The notes beneath the pieces were generated by a model. That model made no database searches, was not told the DNA's origin, and saw nothing but the letters and a program-made list of their open reading frames with translations. The position numbers and the translations under genes are program-made. Below are positions 1-9,140 of a stretch of 30,686 nucleotides of DNA, piece after piece (position 1 is the stretch's first letter; every line of letters starts with the position of its first letter). Source of the stretch: an uncultured Brevibacterium sp. (GTDB taxonomy: Bacteria > Actinomycetota > Actinomycetes > Actinomycetales > Brevibacteriaceae); NCBI GenBank assembly GCA_902489185.1, contig CABTZC010000003.1, positions 1 to 30,686 on the forward strand, given 5' to 3'.

Positions 1-1264
1 CTGATTCGCCAGCCGCGTCGACGTACACATCAGTGCCTTCAGCGTCTGCGGTGTTCTCACGGTCGCCTGTGCTGCCGGTGAATGCCTCATCGCGATCCAT
101 GATGCGTGCGGTCTGATGAGGGTCGGTCTCTGACACATCGCCGGGTCCCTGTGGATGTTCTTCGGACCATTCGTCGACGTTTGGAAGTTTATCGGCAGCA
201 ATCGGGAAGGTGCTTGCACGGCGCATTTGGATGCGGTCGGCATAGCGTTCGGGGTGGGCGGTGTTGACTCCGGCGGCAGCTCCGTGCATTCCCGGTCGTG
301 TGAGCCCAATGCGTTCCAACGCGACAGCGAGCTGGGCCGGTGAAGCACCGGGGGAGTGGTCCGATTTTGCGTCGCCCTCAGTCTCAGGTGCCACGATAGT
401 TTGCGGGTCATGGTCACGGACCGAAAACAGTTCATCTTCTGTGCGGGATGACTGATCAACTGTGGTGAGTAGCCGGGTATCCCACGGTTCGAGGAAACGA
501 ACAACTTCACTGGGGGAGCGGGGGCCTGGATCCTGTTCACCCATGACGCCGGAAGCGAACTCTTCGATCGATTCAGGGACCGTGTCAACAAAGTGGCTTA
601 CGGGCAAGATTCTGTTGTTTTTGCGTCCCGAGGCGTCAAGTCCCGCCCGTGATTCGTCGCCCGGCCATTTTCCAGTGAGGCACGCGTAGAGAATCGCGAC
701 AAGTGCGCGGGCGTCCGTTCGACTGAGTTCGGATTGGGTCATGCGGTCGGTGCCCAGTTTGAGAGGTTCCTGGGCCACGGCGGCATCGAGCGAGATTCCA
801 CGAACAACAACGTCACCTTCAGAGGTGATGGCAACAGATTCGGGCCCTAAAACTCCGTGGTGGAGACCTCGGGAGGCCGCGTGGGTTAAAACCGTGGCAA
901 GTTCGCCCACGACAGCGGTTGCAACGGGTGTGTCTAACGGTCCGTTGGAAAGCACTCGGGCAAGCGATGTTCCGCCCGTGCGTTCGACAACTACATAGTC
1001 GAAATCATTCCACGTGCCAGCGTCTTCAATGGCTGGAACACGAGGGTCGGTAAGCATTGCGCTTCGACCCGCTCTCTCCAACAGAGGCCCGGAATATTCG
1101 GTGGGGGAAACGTAGACGATACGCGGAACTTCCAAAATGGCGTCGAGCGCCAAGAGGATTGAGCCGCGTTCCGGGAAATCCACAAGCCAGGGACGTAGGA
1201 TTTCGGACACGACGTACCGGTCCGCGATAGCTGTGCCTCGTTGAATCTTTGGCAGTTTCCTCAC
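1..1264 (-). CDS. MurJ-associated protein pseudokinase (3' end outside window)
   Basis: The minus-strand frame stays open from about 1264 to the window edge (421 codons, no stop). The N-terminal 200 or so residues have a protein-kinase-like layout, but the key residues are missing. There is no glycine-rich loop, the VAxK strand reads ILLALDAIL, and the HRDLKPxN loop reads HHGVLGPESV, so the catalytic Asp and metal-binding Asn are absent. A long acidic, probably disordered stretch follows. In mycobacteria a pseudokinase domain is fused to the MurJ homologue MviN and binds an FHA protein; here it would be a separate cytosolic protein, which is inference. The start is ambiguous: GTG at 1264 is in frame but sits against AGGAGG, while CTG at 1255 has ideal spacing from that Shine-Dalgarno. 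A TAAGAT -10-like box lies at 1279-1284 (minus). It is the last visible gene of the murJ operon, 96 bp after murJ. Confidence 0.7.
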   Translation of the reverse strand, partial: MRKLPKIQRGTAIADRYVVSEILRPWLVDFPERGSILLALDAILEVPRIVYVSPTEYSGPLLERAGRSAMLTDPRVPAIEDAGTWNDFDYVVVERTGGTSLARVLSNGPLDTPVATAVVGELATVLTHAASRGLHHGVLGPESVAITSEGDVVVRGISLDAAVAQEPLKLGTDRMTQSELSRTDARALVAILYACLTGKWPGDESRAGLDASGRKNNRILPVSHFVDTVPESIEEFASGVMGEQDPGPRSPSEVVRFLEPWDTRLLTTVDQSSRTEDELFSVRDHDPQTIVAPETEGDAKSDHSPGASPAQLAVALERIGLTRPGMHGAAAGVNTAHPERYADRIQMRRASTFPIAADKLPNVDEWSEEHPQGPGDVSETDPHQTARIMDRDEAFTGSTGDRENTADAEGTDVYVDAAGES

Positions 1265-1351
1265 CTCCTGCTCATGTCATCTTAACGGACTGCGAACGCC
1301 TAGTGCCCATCACTAAGCTGAACTCGGCAAACAGTAGAAAGCCTTCACGTG

Positions 1352-1370
1352 GGGCCGTTCTTACCGGCCC
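1352..1370 (-). terminator. Short GC hairpin spanning the murJ stop codon
   Basis: GGGCCG (1352-1357) and CGGCCC (1365-1370) form a perfect 6-bp stem with a 7-nt loop that contains the murJ stop codon (1361-1363). There is no T-run. It could be a weak terminator or attenuator between murJ and the pseudokinase gene, or a 3'-end stabiliser. Confidence 0.35.
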
Positions 1371-2983
1371 AATTTGGTGCGAACAGCTGCGACGAGAGAA
1401 CGCATTTCTGGGACCCGGATCAGCCATGCGGCGAGCATAAAAATGGCTAACATGACGCATCCAATCACCGCACACACGATAAAAGCGCGTGCACGGCCAG
1501 CCCACATAGAGTCGGGAAGGAACCACATCAAAGCGAACCCAACCGCACCGCTCATCACGCCAGCTAATCCAAACCGAAGGTGAGCAAACACCGTGGATGC
1601 TATCGGAAGTGACGGCAGACGTTTGCGTAAGCACCACACGGCCAAAGCCAGGGCGAAAATGTAGCCCACCGACATAGAAGCACCAATTCCAGCGACGATG
1701 TACTGCTTAGGAAGAAACGCAGAAGCTATCACGCCAGTCGACTGAACAATGATCTGGGGAACCTGGATCCAAAACGGTGTCCGGGCGTCCTCGTACGCAT
1801 AGAAAACACGCTGCGTCAGGTACATTCCGCTAAACGGAATAAGCCCAATAATCATGGTGATAACAATGAGTCCCACCGCTTGCGCCTGTGTCTGATTGGC
1901 ACCTGCCATGACCATCGACATGGGAGCAGCCAACACAATAAAGGCCACGGTAAAGAATGTGTTGACGAACCCAACGACCCGTACACCCTGTGTATATGTC
2001 TCAACCAACTTCTGGTCGTTGTGGTCAGCTGCCGACTGTGACAAGTCAGTAAACAGTGCGGTTGAAAGGGACACGGCGACCAGTGAGTGCGGAAGCATGA
2101 ACGTGATGTACGCGGCCGTATACGCCGCCAAGGAGGGGGTCACCTCGGCTCCGGTGGAGGATGCCGTAGACGCAACCTGCGAGGTCACAATAAAGCCCAA
2201 CTGACCCACAAGGACAGCGGCGAACGTCCACCCGGCCACCTTGCCAGCGGTACCCAAACCCACACCTCGGAACCCGAAAGTTGGAGTGTATTTAAAGCCG
2301 ATTCGTTTTAGCGGCCAAATAAGAATGAGTGCTTGGGCCACAACGCCCAGGGTTCCAGTTCCGGCGATCACCCAAATTTTGGTGGCGTCCCACGTTCCTA
2401 CAGCGTGTTGCCCCAAGTCACCAGGGCCAAACAAGAAAATAAACAATCCCAGACCAGCAATGGAAACCAGGTTGTTCAGAACGGGCGCCCACATGTACGG
2501 CCCAAAATTTTCCTTCGCGTTGAGCACCTGACCCAACATGGTGTACAGCCCAAAGAAGAAAATTTTGGGAAGAGAAATATAGGCAAAGGCAACCGCTAGC
2601 GCGATCTTGTCGGCGTCCCACGTGGGGCTGGCGTAAATGCGCACCAGAATCGGAGCAGCCAAAGTCGCGATTGCGGTAAAGCCAGCCAGAAGCAGAATCG
2701 ACAAGGTGAGCAGGCGGTTGATGTAATCGGCGCCACCGTCAGCCTGCTTCGACGCGCGCACAATTTGTGGCACCAATACCGCGTTGAGAATACCGCCAGC
2801 CAGCAGCATATACAGGTTGTTAGGTACCTTATTGGCCACGTCGAAAGCATCAGCCGCACCACCAATAGCCAAACCGATTGCGGCAGTGAGAAGAACCGTC
2901 TTGACCAGACCCAGAACGCGTGAAACCAGCGTACCCGCGGTCATGAGCGCTGAGGATTTCGCAAGCGATGACATCGATGCCAC
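1361..2983 (-). CDS. murJ: Lipid II flippase MurJ (MviN family)
   Basis: A 540-residue polytopic membrane protein of the MOP superfamily that moves undecaprenyl-linked lipid II across the plasma membrane for peptidoglycan synthesis. The N-terminus carries the family hallmark (LVSRVLGLVKT, about residues 18-28), and about 14 hydrophobic segments follow. The length fits the core MurJ family without the C-terminal pseudokinase extension found in mycobacteria; that domain is encoded by the next gene. The GTG start at 2983 has an AAGGG Shine-Dalgarno about 8 nt upstream; an ATG three codons further in is a weaker alternative. It follows the DUF6049 gene by 33 bp, so the two are probably co-transcribed. 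Confidence 0.96.
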   Translation of the reverse strand: MASMSSLAKSSALMTAGTLVSRVLGLVKTVLLTAAIGLAIGGAADAFDVANKVPNNLYMLLAGGILNAVLVPQIVRASKQADGGADYINRLLTLSILLLAGFTAIATLAAPILVRIYASPTWDADKIALAVAFAYISLPKIFFFGLYTMLGQVLNAKENFGPYMWAPVLNNLVSIAGLGLFIFLFGPGDLGQHAVGTWDATKIWVIAGTGTLGVVAQALILIWPLKRIGFKYTPTFGFRGVGLGTAGKVAGWTFAAVLVGQLGFIVTSQVASTASSTGAEVTPSLAAYTAAYITFMLPHSLVAVSLSTALFTDLSQSAADHNDQKLVETYTQGVRVVGFVNTFFTVAFIVLAAPMSMVMAGANQTQAQAVGLIVITMIIGLIPFSGMYLTQRVFYAYEDARTPFWIQVPQIIVQSTGVIASAFLPKQYIVAGIGASMSVGYIFALALAVWCLRKRLPSLPIASTVFAHLRFGLAGVMSGAVGFALMWFLPDSMWAGRARAFIVCAVIGCVMLAIFMLAAWLIRVPEMRSLVAAVRTKLGR

Positions 2984-3016
2984 GGACTGCCCTTTCGACG
3001 TACAGGAAAACTAAAA

Positions 3017-5140
3017 CTACTGTTCGGCGCGGGCCAGAGCAGCTTCGAGCTGACTCTTTGGAATCTTCGGTCGACCGCGACGCACAGAGAAGAACAATGC
3101 AACCACAAAAACGATCGTCAGCGAAATACCAATCGCTGCGATACCGATATTTTCCCAGTCAACTCGCACCTGGACCTGTAAGGGCGAAGATTTGCGCACG
3201 GTATAACCGTCGGTCGCGACGATATGAATTGTGGTGTCAAGGTTCGCATTCGCCAGACCCGTGACTGGAACTTCGACGCGCGCTCGCTGCCCGGACGGAA
3301 TTTCGACCAGGGGAGAGTTCTCCACTTTCAATTGGGGTGATTCGGAACTGATACGCACGCGCATCCGGGCTGCGTGCCGTGTGGTGTTGTGAATCGTAAC
3401 GGGGATCGTGGTTTCTTCACCCGTGACCAAAAGAACGTTTGACCCGCGTTCAATGCTGAGTCCTGACATGATGGAACGTGCCGACTGTGCGTAGTTTTTG
3501 GCACATGTTTTTGCGCTGGGTTGGGTTCGCCACGCAATCGATGTACACGTCAGTGCTGAACGGTTGAACTCTTGTCGCACGTCTTCGCGATGCACAAAAA
3601 CCGAAGAAAAGTCGTGCAGTTGAGACCCGGGTTCTTTTAATTTGTTGAGCCCCGTATTGATGTTGGGAGGCACAGTGCCGTCCTCTAATGGAAGGCGGGC
3701 ACCGGGTTCTGCTTTCAGGGTGTTATTGAACGTTTGCGACTTCACCCACGGCATTGACGACAGCGCGCGAACCTGGTCGGTCCACGTTTTCTGGGCGCCA
3801 CCTCGGGGGAGTGCCAGGACTACAGATCGCTGGTCAAAAGGACGTTCGTTAGTGATGAGGGCGCTCTTAGCTGCGAGTTCCGCAACGCGGGTGGCGTGGG
3901 TGGTTCCAGAGGTGACAAAGGTTTCTTCCAGACTCGCCGAGGTGGCAATGGTCGTCATGTCTGGCGAGCGGTCGCGTGGGATGGTGGTCAGTGGGGCGGT
4001 GGTGTTGTTGTGTTTCCACAGGTGTTGGACCGCGTTGACGGAGCCGCCGTCGCTGGTGGGGAGTTGGGTGTCGCTGAGCATGACGTTGGTGACGCCGTCG
4101 TTGGCGAACTGTGCCAGACTTTGCAGGCTTGCACTTCCTGCTCCTACCCATGCCCAAGAGTCGAGGGCGTGTGGGAAGCGTTCCTTGACAATCGCGCGTG
4201 AGCGCAGGGCTTCTTTCTGGAAGTTGTTGAGCCCTTGTTGTTGTAGGCCAACGAGATCGGCGTCGGCCCAGGGGAGTGCCACTACGTTTGAGGATTCGGC
4301 TTCCTTTTTGAGCTGGTTCCACCAGGAAGAAATGCTGTGGGGTGGCTCCGTGGGGTCTTGTGGTTGTGCCGTTTGTTCCTGTTGTTCAACTGGTGGGGGG
4401 TCAAGTACCCGATCGATTGATTCGACCACCCGCGGGTCGATTGCCAGCGTGACGTCCGGGTAGGCCCGCGCGACGTCGAGCGCGGTTGTGAGCGGGCCGC
4501 CATCTGTTGCGCGTGCGAGTTCCTCTTGGCTGATGAGCCCGTCCTCGCTGTAGCCGGTCAGGGTAATGGGAACCACCATGTTGATGCGGGTGGGGTCGAT
4601 TTTTGGGTGTGGGTACCACGTGGTGAATGTGGTTTGCGGCTTGGCAACCGTGTCGTTTTTTGTGTCGCCACTTAATGTGACTTCCAGGCCACGGACACCC
4701 CATGTAGTGAGGGGGTTTCCTTTACGCAATCCCATCTGTTCGGGCTTGAGCTTGAACGAAAATGAGGTGGTGGTGCCAGCGCGTAGGGTTTTGGGTAGTT
4801 TTTCTGCGGTGGCTAGGTGGCGGGTGCCTGTGGATTGTCGTTCTTTCCAGGCGCGTGCTGAGTCAACGCCGGGGAGTGAGTTGCGGGTCATGCGCAGGCT
4901 GAGTTGTGGGTTCTTGATGTCAGCCGTAGTTTCGATTTTCCCGGCTAGTTTAAAGGTGCCGTTTTCGTCCATCCAGGGGGTGACGTCAGTGATGTGGATG
5001 GTCGCCGAGGTGTCAGCAGCTTCTGTGCTGACAGTGGGGCTTGGGGTGGGGTCGTTGGGTTGCGCTATTGCCCCGGTGGACGGCGTGACGATGAGCAGCA
5101 GGGCTAGGAGCAGTGAGCCTAGAGTGGTCAGGATTTTCAT
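3017..5140 (-). CDS. DUF6049 family secreted, membrane-anchored protein
   Basis: A 707-residue protein with an N-terminal signal peptide (positive MK then LLLALLLIV, likely cleavage after AIA near residue 26). A large extracytoplasmic part follows, with an Ig-like beta-rich section late in the chain (LLVTGEETTIPVTIHNTT). It ends with one transmembrane helix (IGIAAIGISLTIVFVVALFF) and a short basic cytosolic tail. This architecture and its position between a NUDIX gene and murJ match the actinobacterial DUF6049 family (the Rv3909 position in Mycobacterium tuberculosis). The family's function is unknown; its constant pairing with murJ suggests an envelope role. The ATG overlaps the NUDIX stop by 4 bp (ATGA), indicating translational coupling. 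Confidence 0.88.
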   Translation of the reverse strand: MKILTTLGSLLLALLLIVTPSTGAIAQPNDPTPSPTVSTEAADTSATIHITDVTPWMDENGTFKLAGKIETTADIKNPQLSLRMTRNSLPGVDSARAWKERQSTGTRHLATAEKLPKTLRAGTTTSFSFKLKPEQMGLRKGNPLTTWGVRGLEVTLSGDTKNDTVAKPQTTFTTWYPHPKIDPTRINMVVPITLTGYSEDGLISQEELARATDGGPLTTALDVARAYPDVTLAIDPRVVESIDRVLDPPPVEQQEQTAQPQDPTEPPHSISSWWNQLKKEAESSNVVALPWADADLVGLQQQGLNNFQKEALRSRAIVKERFPHALDSWAWVGAGSASLQSLAQFANDGVTNVMLSDTQLPTSDGGSVNAVQHLWKHNNTTAPLTTIPRDRSPDMTTIATSASLEETFVTSGTTHATRVAELAAKSALITNERPFDQRSVVLALPRGGAQKTWTDQVRALSSMPWVKSQTFNNTLKAEPGARLPLEDGTVPPNINTGLNKLKEPGSQLHDFSSVFVHREDVRQEFNRSALTCTSIAWRTQPSAKTCAKNYAQSARSIMSGLSIERGSNVLLVTGEETTIPVTIHNTTRHAARMRVRISSESPQLKVENSPLVEIPSGQRARVEVPVTGLANANLDTTIHIVATDGYTVRKSSPLQVQVRVDWENIGIAAIGISLTIVFVVALFFSVRRGRPKIPKSQLEAALARAEQ

Positions 5141-5628
5141 GACAGGTCGAAGCGCGGGAGAGTGTGGCGGGCTGCGATGACGATGCGCCGTTCATTTGCG
5201 AATGACAGACGTTGGGGGAGTTCTTCGAATGGAACCCATGCGGCGGCAACAGCTTCGTGGTCGGGGTCGTTCTCAATGGTGAGTTCGCCACCGATTGCGC
5301 GGAGCAAAAAGTGGTGGACGACTTTGTGTACGCGGAAACCGGCTGCGGAAAACCAGTAGTCCACACTGCCTAGTGGTGCTAAGACTTTGCCCACGATCCC
5401 GGTTTCTTCTGCGACTTCGCGCATTGCTGCTTGGGCGGGTGTTTCTTCACCTTCTAAGTGTCCCTTAGGTAGGCACCATTCGAGGCGACCGGCACGGTTA
5501 ATTCGGGCAATAACTGCGACTTCGAGTGCGGGTGAGTTGAGGTTGACCACGATTCCACCAGCGGAGGTTTCCTCCACTGTGCGGGATAGGGCCGGGAATC
5601 GGCCCGGTCGTGGAAGTGGTCTACTCAT
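5137..5628 (-). CDS. NUDIX hydrolase
   Basis: A 163-residue NUDIX pyrophosphohydrolase. The Nudix box is complete: GHLEGEE at residues 56-62, seven residues, then REVAEETGI at 70-78, giving the metal-binding glutamates. The N-terminal part starts with TSAGGIVV, the usual first beta-strand. The natural substrate cannot be read from sequence; it resembles the NUDIX protein encoded beside pcnA/cca in many actinobacteria (the Rv3908 position). The ATG at 5628 has a purine-rich AGGGTGGAAG just upstream. It is the first gene of the minus-strand murJ operon and diverges from cca, with about 78 bp between the chosen starts. Confidence 0.93.
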   Translation of the reverse strand: MSRPLPRPGRFPALSRTVEETSAGGIVVNLNSPALEVAVIARINRAGRLEWCLPKGHLEGEETPAQAAMREVAEETGIVGKVLAPLGSVDYWFSAAGFRVHKVVHHFLLRAIGGELTIENDPDHEAVAAAWVPFEELPQRLSFANERRIVIAARHTLPRFDLS

Positions 5629-5706
5629 ACTTCCACCCTACGTTGCTAGTTTGAAGATTCCCTAGACGTGTAATCTTTCATGGGAACGCAGGAAGAAAGG
5701 AACCTC
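5629..5706. promoter_or_regulatory. Divergent promoter region NUDIX operon / cca
   Basis: Seventy-eight bases separate the two starts. On the plus strand an extended -10-like GTGTAATCT (5668-5676) lies before cca, placing transcription start near 5683, and an AGAAAGGA Shine-Dalgarno lies at 5694-5701. The -35 TTGAAG (5651-5656) has a spacer of only 14 and is doubtful. No clear minus-strand promoter boxes were recognised. Confidence 0.35.
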
Positions 5707-7254
5707 GTGTTTGCTGCGGAAGCGCATGTCCGACTCATGGATGTACTTGACTCATTGGACCCGATTGTGGGCGAGCTTGGGAACCGTTTTGATCAGGCTG
5801 GTTTTGAGCTTGCCTTGGTGGGTGGTTCGGTACGTGATGCGCTGCTGGGCCGGGAGATCCCGGATCTGGATTTCACTACTGATGCTCGGCCCGATGACAT
5901 TGAGAAGATCATTGCACCGTGGGCCGATACGTATTGGGATATTGGCCGGAAGTTCGGCACGATCGGCATGATGAAGCGGGGTTATCAAGTAGAGATCACC
6001 ACGTATCGTGCTGATTCGTACGATCCGCAGTCGCGCAAACCTACTGTGGCTTTTGGCGACAATTTGGATGACGATCTGGTTCGCAGAGATTTTACGATTG
6101 GGGCCATGGCGGTGCGTCTGCCAAGCCGCACTTTTGTGGATCCGTATAACGGGTTGGGTGCGTTGGAGAAGCGCATCATCATCACCCCGGGGAGTGCCAC
6201 GACAAGTTTTACTGATGACCCGTTGCGCATGATGCGGGCGGCTCGGTTTGTTTCGCAGTTGGGTTTTTCTTTGGCGCCCGAGGTGCGTGCGGCGATGTCG
6301 GATATGGCAGATCGCATTTCGATCGTGTCGGCTGAGCGGGTGCGCGATGAGTTGACCAAACTTATTGTGGGTGCGCAGCCGTGGGCGGGGATCGACGCGC
6401 TTGTGAATACGGGTTTGGCTGACCAGATTCTTCCCGAGGTGTCAGGTTTGCGTTTGGAGCGCGACGAGCATCACCGTCACAAGGACGTGTATCAGCACAG
6501 TCTTACGGTGTTGCGTCAGGCTGTTGAGCTTGAAGGGGAATACGCGAAGCGAGCACTTCTCAACGCTGAAGGTGAAGCGGGGGATTCGGTCGCTGAGCAG
6601 GCGCAGGATACTGCTAAGAAAGTCACGGTGGACCCGGGGTTCACTGCCCCTGACTTTATTGTTCGTTTTGCGGCGCTGATGCATGACGTGGGGAAGCCGG
6701 CTACTCGTAGGTTTGCGCCTGGGGGAGCGGTGACGTTCTACCATCACGATGTGGTGGGTGCTAAGCTCACCCGTTCGCGCATGAAGGCTTTGAATTTCGA
6801 CAAGGAAACCATCTCTAAGGTTGCGCGTCTGGTTGAGCTTCACTTGCGCTTTTATGGTTACGGTGATGCGGGGTGGACTGATTCGGCTGTGCGTCGTTAT
6901 GTCACCGATGCAGGTGATCTGCTCACTCGGTTGCATATTCTTACCCGGTCTGATGTTACGACTCGTAACCGCAGGAAGGCCGAGCGTCTAGCTTTTGCCT
7001 ATGACGATCTTGAGCAGCGCATTGAAGCGTTGGCGAAAAAAGAAGCGATCAGTGCGATTCGTCCGGATCTCAACGGTCAGCAGATTATGGAGATTCTTCA
7101 CATCAACCCTGGGCCAGTGGTGGGTCGTGCATATAAGCACATGCTCGAAATCCGTATGGAGCATGGTCCGCTGTCGTATGACGAAGCTCGACTTCAGCTT
7201 CTCAAGTGGTGGGAAACTGCAGAATCCGGCTTACACACGGAACAAAACCCGTAA
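5707..7254 (+). CDS. cca: CCA-adding tRNA nucleotidyltransferase
   Basis: Adds or repairs the 3'-terminal CCA of tRNAs. The class II nucleotidyltransferase head is clear: LVGGSVRDALLG followed by DLDFTT, whose two Asp residues bind metal, then the RRDFTIGAM motif. About 280 residues later an HD domain begins (FAALMHDVGKPATR), and a further RNA-binding region completes 515 residues. The HD domain is typical of actinobacterial CCA/PcnA proteins. I chose GTG at 5707 because AGAAAGGA lies 5 nt upstream; ATG at 5680 extends the frame by nine codons but has no Shine-Dalgarno and lies before the predicted transcription start. The divergent NUDIX gene and the next gene 42 bp downstream match conserved actinobacterial order up to this point. 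Confidence 0.95.
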   Translation: MFAAEAHVRLMDVLDSLDPIVGELGNRFDQAGFELALVGGSVRDALLGREIPDLDFTTDARPDDIEKIIAPWADTYWDIGRKFGTIGMMKRGYQVEITTYRADSYDPQSRKPTVAFGDNLDDDLVRRDFTIGAMAVRLPSRTFVDPYNGLGALEKRIIITPGSATTSFTDDPLRMMRAARFVSQLGFSLAPEVRAAMSDMADRISIVSAERVRDELTKLIVGAQPWAGIDALVNTGLADQILPEVSGLRLERDEHHRHKDVYQHSLTVLRQAVELEGEYAKRALLNAEGEAGDSVAEQAQDTAKKVTVDPGFTAPDFIVRFAALMHDVGKPATRRFAPGGAVTFYHHDVVGAKLTRSRMKALNFDKETISKVARLVELHLRFYGYGDAGWTDSAVRRYVTDAGDLLTRLHILTRSDVTTRNRRKAERLAFAYDDLEQRIEALAKKEAISAIRPDLNGQQIMEILHINPGPVVGRAYKHMLEIRMEHGPLSYDEARLQLLKWWETAESGLHTEQNP

Positions 7255-7261
7255 TGTATAT

Positions 7262-7277
7262 TGTGCGTTACAGCACA
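7262..7277. promoter_or_regulatory. Small inverted repeat upstream of acyl-CoA synthetase
   Basis: TGTGC (7262-7266) and GCACA (7273-7277) form an inverted repeat with a 6-nt spacer in the 42-bp gap between cca and the acyl-CoA synthetase, just before the AGGAG ribosome-binding site. It may be an operator or a small mRNA hairpin; its size makes chance plausible. Confidence 0.25.
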
Positions 7278-7296
7278 TTCATCATAGGAGAGCCGG

Positions 7297-9009
7297 ATGA
7301 ACCCACAAACAGAGCAGTTTCGTGAGGCACGTGACCTGCTGATCAACCTTCGTGAAAACTACGACGCCGCGTGTGAGCAGTTCAGCTGGCCACGCTTTGA
7401 CACCTTCAACTTTGCTCTGGATTGGTTTGACCAGATCGCTGACGGTAATGACAACCCCGCTTTGTGGATCGTTGAAGAAGACGGGACAGAGGGAAAGTGG
7501 AGCTACCAAGAGCTTTCTGAACGATCCAATAAACTAGCCAACTACCTGCGGAGCTGCGGGGTCAAGCGTGGCGATCACATCATGGTGATGCTCACCAACC
7601 AGGTGGAGCTGTGGGAAACCATGCTTGCCGGTATCAAGTTGGGCGCCGTCATCATGCCCACAACCACACAGCTGGGACCCATTGACCTCTCTGACCGCGC
7701 AGAACGCGGTGAGGCACAGTTTGTGGTCGCCAACGAACAAGACTGCGCAAAGTTCGACGAAGTTGAACACCCGCTCGTCCGTATTGTTGTAGGCGGCGAA
7801 CCTGCTCGCGAAGGCGACTTTGCATATGCCAACTACGTGGACGCGCCTTCCCAATTCGACCCCCAGGGACAGAGCAAGGCCGACGACCTGATGCTGCTGT
7901 ACTTCACCTCGGGAACCACCTCGAAGGCCAAAATGGTTGCGCACACTCACGTGTCCTACCCGGTTGGTCACCTCTCCACCATGTACTGGATGGGACTGGA
8001 ACCGGGCGACGTGCACCTCAACGTGGCCTCCCCAGGATGGGCCAAGCACGCATGGAGCAACATCTTCACCCCATGGATCGCAGAAGCCTGTGTCTTCCTC
8101 TACAACTACTCGCGCTTTGACGCATCCAAACTCATGAGTGTCATGGAGCGGGTGGGAGTGACGTCATTTTGCGCACCACCCACCGTGTGGCGCATGCTCA
8201 TCCAGGCTGATTTGCGTGAACTCAAGACGCCACCCACTAAGGCGCTGGGTGCCGGTGAACCGCTTAACCCAGAAGTTATTCAGCGCGTTCAAGACCACTG
8301 GAACGTCACCATCCGCGACGGATTCGGGCAGACGGAAACCACCCTTCAGATCGGTAACTCGCCTGGTCAGGTCATGAAACCTGGGTCCATGGGGCGCCAG
8401 TTGCCTGGATTCAACGTGGTTCTGCGCGACCCTGCTACCGGGGAATTGGGTGACGAAGGTGAAATCTGTTTGACCTTAGACCCACGCCCAGTGGGCCTCA
8501 CCCAGGGTTACTGGAACAACGAAGAGAAAACGGCAGAAGCCTTTGCTGACGGGGTGTACCACACAGGTGACGTCGCCGCCCGTGATGCCGATGGCTATAT
8601 CACCTACGTGGGTCGAGCGGATGACGTGTTCAAGGCGTCGGACTACCGTCTGTCACCGTTCGAACTCGAAAGCGTGCTCATCGAACACGAATACGTGGTC
8701 GAAGCGGCTGTCGTTCCATCACCAGACCCAGTTCGCCTGGCGGTGCCCAAGGCGTACGTTGTGCTGGCCCCCGGAATTGAACCGGGACCGGAAACCGCCA
8801 AGGAAATTCTTCGCTTCTGCCGTGCAGAACTCGCGCCATACAAGCGCATCCGGCGAATCGAGTTCACCGAACTCCCCAAGACCATTTCTGGCAAGATTCG
8901 ACGTGTTGAACTTCGTTCTCGCGAACAGCTTCTGCACCCTGATTTCGGTGACCCCACCGTGTCAGGACAAGAATACGCCGACACGGATTTCCCGGACCTC
9001 AAGGGCTAA
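7297..9009 (+). CDS. Acyl-CoA synthetase, AMP-binding family (medium-chain-like)
   Basis: A 570-residue adenylate-forming enzyme expected to activate a carboxylic acid to acyl-AMP and then acyl-CoA. All family motifs are present: the phosphate loop LYFTSGTTSKAKMV (201-214), GQTET (344-348), YHTGD (421-425), and PKTISGKIRR with the catalytic lysine at K533. The overall pattern (GWAKHAW, DGFGQTETT, GLTQGYWNN) resembles the medium-chain ACSM/MACS branch, but substrate chain length cannot be assigned. The ATG at 7297 has AGGAG about 8 nt upstream. It lies between cca and the PBP gene, where core order usually carries other genes, and no beta-oxidation or polyketide partner is next to it. It is followed by terminator-like hairpins. 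Confidence 0.93.
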   Translation: MNPQTEQFREARDLLINLRENYDAACEQFSWPRFDTFNFALDWFDQIADGNDNPALWIVEEDGTEGKWSYQELSERSNKLANYLRSCGVKRGDHIMVMLTNQVELWETMLAGIKLGAVIMPTTTQLGPIDLSDRAERGEAQFVVANEQDCAKFDEVEHPLVRIVVGGEPAREGDFAYANYVDAPSQFDPQGQSKADDLMLLYFTSGTTSKAKMVAHTHVSYPVGHLSTMYWMGLEPGDVHLNVASPGWAKHAWSNIFTPWIAEACVFLYNYSRFDASKLMSVMERVGVTSFCAPPTVWRMLIQADLRELKTPPTKALGAGEPLNPEVIQRVQDHWNVTIRDGFGQTETTLQIGNSPGQVMKPGSMGRQLPGFNVVLRDPATGELGDEGEICLTLDPRPVGLTQGYWNNEEKTAEAFADGVYHTGDVAARDADGYITYVGRADDVFKASDYRLSPFELESVLIEHEYVVEAAVVPSPDPVRLAVPKAYVVLAPGIEPGPETAKEILRFCRAELAPYKRIRRIEFTELPKTISGKIRRVELRSREQLLHPDFGDPTVSGQEYADTDFPDLKG

Positions 9010-9034
9010 CTCGCCTTCCATCGCACAGTGACAC

Positions 9035-9107
9035 ACACCTCGGCGGGTGTCATGTAAGCGCCAAGCGGTCCATTCGCATGCGACAATGTGAGTGGACCGC
9101 TTGTGTT
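9035..9107 (+). terminator. Terminator hairpins after acyl-CoA synthetase
   Basis: Two hairpins follow the stop at 9009. The first is small: ACACC (9035-9039) with GGTGT (9046-9050). The second has a perfect 11-bp stem, CAAGCGGTCCA (9062-9072) with TGGACCGCTTG (9093-9103). Its 20-nt loop contains the palindrome TCGCATGCGA (9074-9083), and TGTT follows. The T-run is weak, as often in high-GC actinobacteria. Confidence 0.6.
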
Positions 9108-9140
9108 GTACCGGGTCCCGAACACGCTCCAAGACTCATA

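Noticed and set aside
3642..4463. Long plus-strand frame opposite the DUF6049 gene
   Set aside because: Antisense to a gene with signal peptide, anchor and conserved context; it has no ribosome-binding site or family pattern.
4566..5180. Plus-strand 204-codon frame
   Set aside because: Lies opposite the start of DUF6049 and the NUDIX overlap; no coding signals of its own.
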